16,753 nucleotides of DNA, from assembly GCA_902517315.1 (NCBI GenBank), contig CABYBP010000021.1, positions 1 through 16,753 of the forward strand. The letters are read 5' to 3'. Position 1 is the stretch's first letter; every line of letters starts with the position of its first letter. Of this stretch, positions 6,206 through 14,494 are shown piece by piece. The stretch comes from an uncultured Alphaproteobacteria bacterium (GTDB taxonomy: Bacteria; Pseudomonadota; Alphaproteobacteria; HIMB59; GCA-002718135). The notes beneath the pieces were generated by a model, which was given only the letters and a program-made list of their open reading frames with translations, made no database searches and was not told where the DNA came from. The position numbers and the translations under genes were made by a program.

Positions 6206-7372
6206 ATGAAATTTGGATATTTTTGTAATACGACTAATTGGAAACATAAACCATTTAATCAATTATTAGAAGAAGCAAGAGAAATATCAGTCTTTTGTGA
6301 TGAAAATAATTGGGATTCAATTTGGTTTACAGAGCACCATTTCAATCATGAAGGTATGGAGTCTTGTACTAATCCTCTGATGATGGGAACAGATGTTGCC
6401 GCAAGAACAAAAAAAATAAAAATTGGACAAGCATGTAACGTAATAACTTTTCATAATCCAATCCGTCTAGCTGAAGATATAGCTTTTTTAGATCAATTAT
6501 CTGAAGGCAGAGTAGAGGTTGGAATTGGAAGAGGTGTATACGGAAGAGAAGCAATAAATATGAATAAAGAGGCCGATCTCAAAGATCAAGCAAAAAACTT
6601 TAGATTATTTGAAGAGACATTAAGCATAATGAAAAAAGCTTGGACAGAAAAATTCTTTAATCACAAAGGAGAGTTTTACACTTATCCTGCACCAAACTTT
6701 AAATGGCAACATGATATGAGTCCGCCAAGTGAAGAGTTCTTGGACATAGATACTAATGAAGTAAAAAAAATTAGTATTGTTCCAAAACCATTTCAAAAAC
6801 CTCATCCAGCAATTTGGCAAGTTGTCGATAGTCCCTCATCAATAGAGTGGGCAGCCGCAAATGGAATAAATACTATAATGTGGATACCTACTGTTAAAGC
6901 TCTCAAGAAAAGATTTCTACTCTACAAGGAAGCAAAATCAAAAGCTGAGAATAGAGAAGTTCCTCTTGGAGAAGGCATCTGTCTTGTTAGAGATATGTTT
7001 ATAGCTGATACAATGGAGGAGGCAGAAAAACTTGCTGGAGAACATATAGTAAATTATATGCGTTGGGTTTGTCACTGGCGGGGTTTAGGTAATCATATGG
7101 ACCCAGGCGAAATACTTCCAGAAACTGATCATAAATTAGATTTATTAAATTATGATTTTTTACATAAAAGAAATTTACTTTTTGGAACACCGGAATACGT
7201 TGTTAATAAAATTAATGAATTAAAATCAGAATTAAATCTACAAAATTTACAAGTTTGGTCAAACTTTCCAGGAATTGATCATGAAGCATGTATGAGAAGT
7301 ATAAAATTATTTACAAATGAAGTAATGCCAAAAATTAAACTTGATGAATCAAATATTCAAATTGCCAGTTAA
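6206..7372 (+). CDS. Luciferase-like flavin-dependent monooxygenase (LLM class)
   Basis: This is a class C flavoprotein monooxygenase of the bacterial luciferase family (PF00296), an FMNH2-dependent TIM barrel that inserts oxygen with O2. The 388 residues start MKFGYFCNTTNW. Family marks are the early SIWFTEHHF at about 39-47, the CNVITFHNPIRLAEDIA strand-helix, DQLSEGRVEVGIGRGV around 95-110, and a C-terminal GTPEYVVNKINEL. The middle section (residues about 150-200) carries a polar insert. Such enzymes need a separate flavin reductase, and none is in the window. The gene begins a four-gene unit with a 2-bp gap to the DUF1185 gene. Substrates in the family range from alkanesulfonates and EDTA-like chelators to pyrimidines (RutA) and aldehydes, so the reaction here is not known. 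Context suggests oxidative opening or dealkylation of a nitrogen compound. Confidence 0.88.
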   Translation: MKFGYFCNTTNWKHKPFNQLLEEAREISVFCDENNWDSIWFTEHHFNHEGMESCTNPLMMGTDVAARTKKIKIGQACNVITFHNPIRLAEDIAFLDQLSEGRVEVGIGRGVYGREAINMNKEADLKDQAKNFRLFEETLSIMKKAWTEKFFNHKGEFYTYPAPNFKWQHDMSPPSEEFLDIDTNEVKKISIVPKPFQKPHPAIWQVVDSPSSIEWAAANGINTIMWIPTVKALKKRFLLYKEAKSKAENREVPLGEGICLVRDMFIADTMEEAEKLAGEHIVNYMRWVCHWRGLGNHMDPGEILPETDHKLDLLNYDFLHKRNLLFGTPEYVVNKINELKSELNLQNLQVWSNFPGIDHEACMRSIKLFTNEVMPKIKLDESNIQIAS

Positions 7373-7374
7373 TA

Positions 7375-7962
7375 ATGGAATTGAAGTTACGTAAATTTAA
7401 TAAATTTGTAGATAAAACTTTCATAGAGGGAGGAAAAAAGGCTAAGGATCCAGTGCTACTAGTTTCTGTAGCAGCAGTTTTTGAAAATCCATGGAAAGAT
7501 AAGGGATTTGTCGAAGATTTAAAACCTATAATTTTAGATCTTGCACCAAAATTAGGCGCTATTCTTGTCCCTGAACTTGTAAAAGAAATAGGCTCACCAG
7601 AAAAAATTTTAGCTTATGGGAAAGCAGGTATTGTAGGTTTAAATGGTGAAATTGAACATGCTTCAGCTTTTATACATACTCTTCGGTTTGGTAACATTTT
7701 TAGAGATGCCGTAGGTGGAACTTCTTATTTAAGTTTTACTAATACTAGAGCTCCTGCCGGATCAAAAATTTCAATTCCTATGATGCACAAAACAGATGCT
7801 GGTCTAAGACCTTATTATTTAACACATGAATTTACAATTCACGATGCTCCATTTGATAATGAAATTGTAATCGCTATTGGAGGAGCAACAACAGGTAGGG
7901 CTCATGCTAGGACTGGTGATAGATATCAAGACATGAAAGAAATGGGTATAGAGCCAAAATAA
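7375..7962 (+). CDS. Amino acid synthesis family protein (DUF1185, AA_synth)
   Basis: The protein has 195 residues, the usual family length (PF06684). Family marks are GLNGEIEHASAFIHTLRFGN in the middle, then RDAVGGTSYLSFTNTRAPAG, the KISIPMMHKTDAG segment and the C-terminal GGATTGRAHARTGDRYQDM. Conserved His, Arg, Asp and Glu residues in these motifs would suit an active site, but I know of no established reaction for the family; the name 'amino acid synthesis' is a database label. It is soluble, with no signal peptide or membrane segment. The gene is embedded between the flavin monooxygenase (2-bp gap) and the alpha/beta hydrolase (0-bp gap), so it almost certainly acts in the same pathway, perhaps as a lyase, isomerase or hydrolase on the oxidised product. 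Family call is firm; function is unknown. Confidence 0.9.
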   Translation: MELKLRKFNKFVDKTFIEGGKKAKDPVLLVSVAAVFENPWKDKGFVEDLKPIILDLAPKLGAILVPELVKEIGSPEKILAYGKAGIVGLNGEIEHASAFIHTLRFGNIFRDAVGGTSYLSFTNTRAPAGSKISIPMMHKTDAGLRPYYLTHEFTIHDAPFDNEIVIAIGGATTGRAHARTGDRYQDMKEMGIEPK

Positions 7963-8745
7963 ATGTTAATGAATTTTGATAAAAATCAAAATTATTATAA
8001 ATTTTATTTAAGAAAAAATATTCCTATAGTTTTTATTCATGGTGTTGGTCTTGATCATCAAATGTGGTTTCCTCAGATTAGATCTTTTAAAAATAATTCA
8101 ATTTTAGTCTACGATCTATTAGGCCATGGAAAAACACCACTACATAAAAAAAGTGTCAATTTTGATGATTTTTCAAAACAATTAAATAATTTACTAAACA
8201 ATTTAAATATAAAAAAAATAAATCTTGTAGGTTTTTCATTTGGTTCTTTAGTTGCTCTAAATTTTGCTAAAAAATATCAAAAAAAAGTTAATAAATTAGT
8301 TTTAATATCTACTGTTTTTAAAAGAGATAATTTAGAAAAATATAACGTTAGAGAAAGATACAAAAAAGCAAAGAAAAATATACCAATATCTAATTTGGCA
8401 CTAAAAAGATGGTTAAGTCCTAAATTTATTAATAATAATCCAAAGATAAAAAAATATATTTTGACTACTCTTAATAAAAAAAATAAAGATTACTTAAATT
8501 TTTTAAAATCATACAAACTATTTTCTTACTTCAAAGATAGCACAAAAGAAATCAAAAAAATAAAAATACCTTCTCTTGTTTTAACCGGTACAAAAGACCA
8601 AGGTTCCACCATAAAAATGTCACAAAACTTATCAAAGGAACTTATTAACTCACAATTTTTTAAAATTACCAATGCTAAACACTTATGCAGTATTGAGTAT
8701 TCCTCAAATGTAAATATGATAATAAAAAAATTTCTAAATACTTAA
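7963..8745 (+). CDS. Alpha/beta-fold hydrolase
   Basis: This is a 260-residue serine hydrolase of the alpha/beta fold. The oxyanion strand reads PIVFIHGVGLDHQMW (21-35), with DLLGHGKT at 51-58. The nucleophile elbow GFSFGS puts Ser92 in the G-x-S-x-G motif; the acid is probably Asp212 in LTGTKDQGS and the base His240 in NAKHLCS. It has no lid insert or signal peptide. It is close in plan to RutD and 3-oxoadipate enol-lactonase, so it could hydrolyse an ester, enol-lactone, carbamate or amide made by the upstream enzymes. ATG at 7963 directly follows the previous stop; ATG at 7969 is an equally possible start. It is extremely Lys/Asn rich, more so than its neighbours, which fits a less constrained protein in an AT-rich genome. 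Confidence 0.88.
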   Translation: MLMNFDKNQNYYKFYLRKNIPIVFIHGVGLDHQMWFPQIRSFKNNSILVYDLLGHGKTPLHKKSVNFDDFSKQLNNLLNNLNIKKINLVGFSFGSLVALNFAKKYQKKVNKLVLISTVFKRDNLEKYNVRERYKKAKKNIPISNLALKRWLSPKFINNNPKIKKYILTTLNKKNKDYLNFLKSYKLFSYFKDSTKEIKKIKIPSLVLTGTKDQGSTIKMSQNLSKELINSQFFKITNAKHLCSIEYSSNVNMIIKKFLNT

Positions 8746-8746
8746 T

Positions 8747-10222
8747 ATGGTACAAGAATATAAAATGTTTATTAACGGTGAATGGGTTAATTCATCATCT
8801 AATAAAAAAATAGAAACACTTAATCCAGAAAATAATGAAGTTTGGGCCTCTGTACCAGAAGCAAATGATCAAGATGTTGATTTTGCGGTACAAAGTGCAC
8901 AAAAAACTTTTGATAGTTCTTGGTCAAAATTACACCCGCGTGAAAGAGCTAAATATTTACGATTAATAGCAAATGAATTACGAGAAAATGCTGAACATCT
9001 TGGTAAAATTGAAACAATTGATACAGGGAAATTATTTCGTGAAACAAAGACACAAGCTAAATATATTGCAGAGTATTATGATTACTTTGCAGGACTCGCA
9101 GATAAAGTTGAGGGAACAGTTATACCTATTGATAAAGAAGATATGCAAGTTACAACTACTAGAGTGCCAATAGGAGTAGTAGCTGCAATTATTCCTTGGA
9201 ATTCTCAAATGCTTCTTACAGCTGTAAAATTAGCTCCAGCTCTAGCTATGGGAAATACCGTTGTCATAAAAGCATCTGAATTAGCACCAGTAACACTATT
9301 AGAATTTGCTAAGCTTATTGAAAAAACGGGAATGCCGAAAGGAGTTGTTAATATTGTAACTGGTTTAGGAGATCCTTGTGGCAAAGCATTAACACAACAC
9401 CATTTAGTTGAAAGAATTGCTTTTACAGGTGGACCTGAAACAGCAAGGCATATTGTAAAAAATTCATCATATAATTTGTCTCAAGTAAGTCTAGAACTTG
9501 GAGGAAAAAGTCCAGTAGCAGTCTTTGATGATGCTGATCAAGAAAATGCACTTAATGGAATAACTGCTGGTATATTTGGTGCTAGTGGTCAGAGTTGTAT
9601 TGCAGGATCAAGATTATATATTCAATCATCTATCTACGAGATATTTCTAAACAAACTTATAGATAAAGCTAAAAAAATAAAATTAGGACCACCTATGTCA
9701 GATGAAACACAAATGGGACCTTTGAATAGTCTTAAACAGCTTGAAATAATTGAAAAAAATATAAATGATACTGTTCAACAAGGCGGAGTAATAAAGTGTG
9801 GTGGAAAAAGATCCTCTTTATCTAATAAAGGATATTATTTTCCAGCAACTATTATAGAATGTGAAAATCATAATTTACCTACAGCAGAAAATGAATTGTT
9901 TGGCCCAGTTTTATCTGTGATGAAATTTGAAAAAGAAGATGAATTAGTAAACCTTATGAATGATAATAAGTATGGATTATCATCTGGTGTTTATACAAAA
10001 GATTTGGGAAGAGGAATGAGAGTTTCAAAAGCAATTAGAGCTGGAATAGTTTTTGTAAACACCTACCGTTTGATTTCTCCAATGGCACCATTTGGAGGTA
10101 TGAAAGATAGTGGATATGGCAAAGAGGCAGGTCAAGAATCAATAAAAGAATATACCAGAGTAAAAACTACTTGGTTTAATGCTTCTCGAAAACCAATGAG
10201 TGATCCTTTTACTATGGGTTAA
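8747..10222 (+). CDS. NAD(P)-dependent aldehyde dehydrogenase (cassette member)
   Basis: This enzyme oxidises an aldehyde to the acid with NAD(P)+. It has 491 residues, standard for the family. Catalytic features are Asn152 (PWN), general-base Glu250 (ELGGKSP) and nucleophile Cys284 (GQSCIAG), with the C-terminal PFGGMKDSGYGKEAG motif. Two marks set it apart from the other two copies here: PWNSQ instead of PWNFP, and KASE in place of the usual KPAE. It also has FTGGPETAR where others have FTGSVATG. These point to a distinct subgroup. The start at 8747 lies 1 bp after the hydrolase stop; ATG at 8765 (MFINGEW) is also possible and matches the common ALDH start. As last gene of the monooxygenase cassette it probably handles the aldehyde made there. 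Which aldehyde cannot be told. Confidence 0.92.
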   Translation: MVQEYKMFINGEWVNSSSNKKIETLNPENNEVWASVPEANDQDVDFAVQSAQKTFDSSWSKLHPRERAKYLRLIANELRENAEHLGKIETIDTGKLFRETKTQAKYIAEYYDYFAGLADKVEGTVIPIDKEDMQVTTTRVPIGVVAAIIPWNSQMLLTAVKLAPALAMGNTVVIKASELAPVTLLEFAKLIEKTGMPKGVVNIVTGLGDPCGKALTQHHLVERIAFTGGPETARHIVKNSSYNLSQVSLELGGKSPVAVFDDADQENALNGITAGIFGASGQSCIAGSRLYIQSSIYEIFLNKLIDKAKKIKLGPPMSDETQMGPLNSLKQLEIIEKNINDTVQQGGVIKCGGKRSSLSNKGYYFPATIIECENHNLPTAENELFGPVLSVMKFEKEDELVNLMNDNKYGLSSGVYTKDLGRGMRVSKAIRAGIVFVNTYRLISPMAPFGGMKDSGYGKEAGQESIKEYTRVKTTWFNASRKPMSDPFTMG

Positions 10223-10225
10223 TAT

Positions 10226-10243
10226 TATTAGCTTAAGCTAATA
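10226..10243. repeat. 18-bp perfect palindrome at convergent gene ends
   Basis: TATTAGCTTAAGCTAATA reads identically on both strands. It begins four bases after the stop of the forward aldehyde dehydrogenase and covers the last codons and stop of the reverse one. Its position between converging genes 5 bp apart suits a bidirectional terminator, but it has no spacer loop and only a short A/T flank, so function is uncertain. Confidence 0.5.
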
Positions 10244-11670
10244 CCTACATTCTTAACTTGAAGATAAGATTTAAGTCCATCTACTCCTTTTTCACGGCTA
10301 TATCCTGATTGTTTATAACCTCCAAAAGGTGTTGCGTGATTTCCGGTGAACCATTTATTTACATATACTTGACCAGCTTCTAGTTTGCTTGCAGTCCAAG
10401 ATGCTTTCTTAAGATCTTTAGTAAAAACTCCTGCGCCTAATCCGTACTCAGTATCATTTGCAATATTTATGGCTTCCTCTTGATCTTCATATTCAAGAAC
10501 TGAGAGTACTGGACCAAATATTTCTTCTCTAGCTACAGTCATATTTTGTTTAACGTTGTTTAGAACAGTTGGTTCCATAAAATATCCTTCACGCTCTAAT
10601 CTTTTTCCACCATATGCTGCTTCTGCTCCTTCTTGAATTCCTGATCTTGCATAACCTTCAACTTTTTGTAGTTGATTTTCTGATATTACAGGAGTTAGAT
10701 CTGTATCTTTTTCTATACCAGGTCCAATTTTTAAAGATTTACTCATATCAACAAGCTTATCTACTAATTCATCTTTAATTGACTTATGAACTACCAATCT
10801 AGACATCGCTGTACAAATTTGTCCTGCAACACTAAATATTCCTGAACGAGCACTTTCTAAAACTTCATTTAGATCAGCGTCAGGGTAAACAATACCAGCT
10901 GACTTACCTCCTAATTCAACTACAGCAGGAATAGCTTTATCAGCACAAGCATGAAGTATTTTTTTTCCAGTAGCAACTGAGCCTGTAAATACTACATGAT
11001 TTACATCTTCATGAGATACAAGATAAGATCCTGCTTCATTGCCATATCCACAAATTATATTGATTAATCCTTCTGGTACATCAGCATTTTGTATTGCCTT
11101 TGCAAAAATTGTTGCTGACAAAGGAGTTAATTCAGCAGTTTTAATAATTGTTGAATTTCCTGTGGCAAACGAACAAGATAGTGATCTTCCAATCATTGAT
11201 AATGGGAAATTCCAAGGCACAACATGTGCCGATACACCAAAAGGTTCTAAAATTGTGTAATCAAAAACATTTTTTGCTACAGGTATTGTTTTACCTTCAA
11301 GTTTATCAGTTAAGCCAGCGTAATAATCAAACATATCAGCTACATCATTGAACTCTTTAATTGCTGAAGCAATATTTTTTCCATTTTCATAACAAAGAAG
11401 TTCTCCTCCTTCTTTAGAAACTTTTCTTGTTTCTTCAGCAATCTTTCGCATAAGTTTTGCTCTCGAGAGTAAAGGCATATCTACCAGCACTCTGCTGTTA
11501 TAAGAATTTTTAGCTGCTTCTACTGCAAGATCAACTTCATTTTTTTTTGCACATGAAATTTCACCAATGATTTTACCATTTGATGGATCATCAACCTTTA
11601 TTGTTTCCTTGGATTCACTTTCAATCCATTTATTATTTATAAAATTCTTATATTTTTCCATTTTCTGCAT
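10228..11670 (-). CDS. NAD(P)-dependent aldehyde dehydrogenase (minus-strand copy)
   Basis: This 480-residue aldehyde dehydrogenase is in the betaine-/amino-aldehyde type arrangement. It has VVPWNFPL, FTGSVATGKKI, Glu252 in ELGGKSAG, Cys286 in GQICTAMSR, EEIFGPVLSV and PFGGYKQSGYSREKG. The GYGNEAG and GKTIPV segments resemble those in gamma-aminobutyraldehyde and betaine aldehyde dehydrogenases, but this is not enough for a substrate call. The first ATG is at 11670; ATG at 11661 (MEKYKNFINNKW) is closer to the family start and may be the real one. It stands alone on the minus strand between two plus-strand operons. It shares a 75-bp divergent region with the ligase gene and so may be co-regulated with it. 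No ribosome site is obvious. Confidence 0.92.
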   Translation of the reverse strand: MQKMEKYKNFINNKWIESESKETIKVDDPSNGKIIGEISCAKKNEVDLAVEAAKNSYNSRVLVDMPLLSRAKLMRKIAEETRKVSKEGGELLCYENGKNIASAIKEFNDVADMFDYYAGLTDKLEGKTIPVAKNVFDYTILEPFGVSAHVVPWNFPLSMIGRSLSCSFATGNSTIIKTAELTPLSATIFAKAIQNADVPEGLINIICGYGNEAGSYLVSHEDVNHVVFTGSVATGKKILHACADKAIPAVVELGGKSAGIVYPDADLNEVLESARSGIFSVAGQICTAMSRLVVHKSIKDELVDKLVDMSKSLKIGPGIEKDTDLTPVISENQLQKVEGYARSGIQEGAEAAYGGKRLEREGYFMEPTVLNNVKQNMTVAREEIFGPVLSVLEYEDQEEAINIANDTEYGLGAGVFTKDLKKASWTASKLEAGQVYVNKWFTGNHATPFGGYKQSGYSREKGVDGLKSYLQVKNVGISLS

Positions 11671-11700
11671 TTTTTAATTAATTTTTTTTGTTTCATTCTT

Positions 11701-11725
11701 TATCATTTAGGATATGAAAATGATA
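11701..11725. promoter_or_regulatory. Operator-like inverted repeat in divergent promoter region
   Basis: TATCATTT (11701-11708) and AAATGATA (11718-11725) are perfect 8-bp inverted repeats around a 9-bp spacer. They sit in the 75-bp gap between the divergent aldehyde dehydrogenase and glutamine-synthetase-like genes, about 30 bp from one start and 20 bp from the other. The arm spacing (17 bp from arm centre to arm centre, under two helical turns) suits a dimeric helix-turn-helix repressor. The regulator is not in the window. The repeat is seen; the operator role is inferred. Confidence 0.5.
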
Positions 11726-11745
11726 CAAATTTAATTTTAAGAAAC

Positions 11746-13104
11746 ATGAGTATTACATTCAATCAGTTAAAAAAAATAATAACAAAAAAAGAAATAGATA
11801 CTGTTTTAGTTTGTGTATCAGATATGCAAGGTAGACTAAATGGTAAAAGGGTTACTGGAAAAGCCTTTATGGATTATGTTTATAAAGAAACACATATGTG
11901 TGACTATCTCTATACTGTTGATATGGACATGTTTACTGTACCTGGATACAAATCTTCTTCATGGGAAACTGGTTATGGAGATATGACTGTAATTCCAGAT
12001 CTCAAAACGATAAAGATTGCCAATTGGTTAAATAAAACAGCCATAGTTCTATGTGATTGTTTAGACCATTCTGGAAAAAAACCACTTATTCATTCAACAA
12101 GACAAATATTAAAAGATGTTTTAGCTAAGGCCGACAAAATGGGATTTAAGTCTATGGTTGGCTCAGAATTAGAATTTTTTCTTTTCAATCAAACTTATGA
12201 AGAAATTCATAATAATAATTATACAAAACTTAAAGAATCTTCTTGGTATATTGAAGATTACATGATTTTCCAAACTACTAAAGAAGAAGATGTGATGCAG
12301 GAATTAAGAAATTCCCTTCTAGATAGTGGAATTTACGTAGAATGTTCAAAAGGCGAGGCTGCTCCAGGGCAAGAAGAAATCAATGTTGTTTTTTCAGATG
12401 CATTGAACATGGCTGATAATCATATTTTAATTAAAAATGCTACAAAAGAAATTGCTTATAAACATAACAAGGCTGTAACCTTTATGGCTAAATACAACAA
12501 AGAAGTTTGTGGAAGCTCATGTCATATTCATAACTCTTTATTTGATAAGAAAACAAATAAAAATATTTTCTATAACCCTAAGGATAAATATGGAATGTCT
12601 GATATTTTTAAAAGTTATCTTGCAGGACAAATAAAATTATTACCAGATATTTCTATTTTTTTAGCACCAAATATTAACTCCTATAAAAGATTCCAAGATG
12701 GATCATTTGCTCCTACAAAGTCTGTTTGGGGAATTGATAATCGTACTGCTGGGTTTAGACTAGCTGGTCATGAATCATCTATAAGAATTGAATGTCGAGT
12801 CCCAGGTGCAGATGTTAATCCTTATCTTTCTTTTGCCGCTTTAGTTGGTGCTGGTTTATATGGAATTAAAAATAAACTTAAATTAGATAAGCCTTATTCA
12901 GGAAATATTTATGAGAAAAAAGTAAATGAAGTTCCTAAAACTCTTAATGAAGCAATTCAACTTGCTAAAAAATCTAAATTTTTAAATGAGATATTTCCAC
13001 AAGATGTTCTAGATCATTATATTCATGCCGCTGAATGGGAGCAAAAAGATTATGATGGGTCAATTAATGATTGGCAATTACGAAGATACTTCGAAAGAGG
13101 CTAA
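11746..13104 (+). CDS. Glutamine-synthetase-like gamma-glutamyl amine ligase
   Basis: This is a glutamine-synthetase-fold ligase that joins glutamate to ammonia or, in this subgroup, an amine, using ATP. Its 452 residues show all family elements: GSELEFF at 139-145 with metal ligands Glu141 and Glu143, the GEAAPGQEEINVVF region (usual form xxVGPGQxE), GSSCHIH at 256-262 with His260 and His262, NSYKR at 311-315, WGIDNRTAGFRL, and RIECR at 347-351 with NPYLSFAAL. The Cys in place of Met in GSxMHxH and the loss of the adenylylation-loop Tyr context argue against housekeeping GlnA. It is closest in plan to PuuA, GlnT or N-glutamyl amine synthetases. It heads an operon with an aldehyde dehydrogenase and an Fe-type alcohol dehydrogenase, which suggests the amine carries an alcohol group (for example ethanolamine). 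The polyamine-type importer nearby makes putrescine an alternative. Confidence 0.88.
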   Translation: MSITFNQLKKIITKKEIDTVLVCVSDMQGRLNGKRVTGKAFMDYVYKETHMCDYLYTVDMDMFTVPGYKSSSWETGYGDMTVIPDLKTIKIANWLNKTAIVLCDCLDHSGKKPLIHSTRQILKDVLAKADKMGFKSMVGSELEFFLFNQTYEEIHNNNYTKLKESSWYIEDYMIFQTTKEEDVMQELRNSLLDSGIYVECSKGEAAPGQEEINVVFSDALNMADNHILIKNATKEIAYKHNKAVTFMAKYNKEVCGSSCHIHNSLFDKKTNKNIFYNPKDKYGMSDIFKSYLAGQIKLLPDISIFLAPNINSYKRFQDGSFAPTKSVWGIDNRTAGFRLAGHESSIRIECRVPGADVNPYLSFAALVGAGLYGIKNKLKLDKPYSGNIYEKKVNEVPKTLNEAIQLAKKSKFLNEIFPQDVLDHYIHAAEWEQKDYDGSINDWQLRRYFERG

Positions 13105-13113
13105 TTTTATTAC

Positions 13114-14490
13114 ATGTTTGAGACTATCACTCCAATAGATAACTCTGTTTTACTTAAAAGAGATTATGCTACAGAAGAAGATATTGAAACAAGTCTCAGT
13201 AATTCTTTTTCTATCAGAAAACATTGGAAAAATATATCTCTAGAAGAAAGAAAAAAATCAGTTTTAAATTTTGTAGAAATATTTTTAAAGAACAAGAATG
13301 TTTCTAGTAATTTATGTAAACAAATAGGTAGGCCAATAGCGCAGTGCCCAGGTGAGATGCGAGGTTTTGAAGAAAGAGCTCGTTATATGATTGAAAATGC
13401 TGAAAGGGCATTATCAAGAGTAGTTTCAATCAAAAATGACGAATTTGATAATTACATAAAAAAAGAACCAAAGGGAACTATATTTGTAATCGCTCCCTGG
13501 AATTACCCTTTCAACACTTCTGTTAATTCGATTGTTCCAAGTTTACTTGCGGGTAATGCAGTTATATTAAAACATTCTTCTCAAACTCCACTTTGTGCTG
13601 AAGAATTATATGAGGCAGCTAAACAATCTTCATTACCAAAAGATATTTTTCAGTATTTACATTTAAATCATGATCAAACATCAAGAATAATTTCCGATTC
13701 AAGAATTAATCATGTTTTATTTACAGGTTCTGTAAGTGGGGGAAAACAAATAAAGAAATCTATAGGAACTAGATTTATTGGAGCTGGTTTAGAGTTAGGC
13801 GGAAAAGATCCTGCTTATGTTAGGGCTGATTGTAATTTAAATCATGCTGTTGAAAATCTAGTTGATGGATCATACTTCAATTCTGGTCAATCTTGTTGTG
13901 GTATTGAAAGAATTTATGTTGATAAAAAAATATACAATATATTTGTAGAAAAATTTAAAGATGTAACTGAGAAATATATACTAGGAAATCCACTAGAGAT
14001 GGAAACAAATTTAGGTCCAGTAGTAAAGCAATCTGCTGCAAATAATATTAGATCTGAAGTTAACAACGCAATTAGTCAAGGTGGAAAAAACATTATAGAT
14101 AACAAAAAATTTAACTTAGATGATGGTAATAATTGTTATGTAAGCCCAAGTGCACTCATCAATGTCGATCATTCGATGAAATATATGATGGAAGAAATAT
14201 TTGGTCCTTCAGTTGGAATAATGAAAGTAGAAAATGAAAATGAAGCTTTATCGTTAATGAATGATAGTTCTTATGGATTAACAGCAAGTATTTGGACAAA
14301 TGATAAGTCTTTTGCAGAAAATTTTGGAAAAAATGTTGAAACAGGAACTTTTTTTATGAATAGATGTGATTACTTAGACCCTGGCTTAGCATGGACTGGT
14401 GTAAAAGATACTGGAATTGGCGTTACCTTATCTGTTCTAGGATTTGATCATTTAACAAGAGCAAAAAGTTATCATATAAGAAATATTTAA
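13114..14490 (+). CDS. Aldehyde dehydrogenase in ligase operon
   Basis: This 458-residue aldehyde dehydrogenase is shorter at the N terminus than the other two, resembling the succinate-semialdehyde dehydrogenase-like compact type. It shows APWNYPFN, FTGSVSGGKQI, general-base Glu227 (ELGGKDP), nucleophile Cys261 in GQSCCG (a second Cys follows directly), and EEIFGPSVGI. Near the C terminus the usual PFGG is replaced by AWTGVKDTGIG, an unusual variant shared with a subgroup of such enzymes. It starts 9 bp after the ligase stop and ends 4 bp before the Fe-alcohol dehydrogenase, so all three are made together. In the proposed pathway it takes the aldehyde from the alcohol dehydrogenase to the acid. 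It is clearly diverged from the other two copies, so it is not a recent duplicate. Confidence 0.92.
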   Translation: MFETITPIDNSVLLKRDYATEEDIETSLSNSFSIRKHWKNISLEERKKSVLNFVEIFLKNKNVSSNLCKQIGRPIAQCPGEMRGFEERARYMIENAERALSRVVSIKNDEFDNYIKKEPKGTIFVIAPWNYPFNTSVNSIVPSLLAGNAVILKHSSQTPLCAEELYEAAKQSSLPKDIFQYLHLNHDQTSRIISDSRINHVLFTGSVSGGKQIKKSIGTRFIGAGLELGGKDPAYVRADCNLNHAVENLVDGSYFNSGQSCCGIERIYVDKKIYNIFVEKFKDVTEKYILGNPLEMETNLGPVVKQSAANNIRSEVNNAISQGGKNIIDNKKFNLDDGNNCYVSPSALINVDHSMKYMMEEIFGPSVGIMKVENENEALSLMNDSSYGLTASIWTNDKSFAENFGKNVETGTFFMNRCDYLDPGLAWTGVKDTGIGVTLSVLGFDHLTRAKSYHIRNI

Positions 14491-14494
14491 ATTT

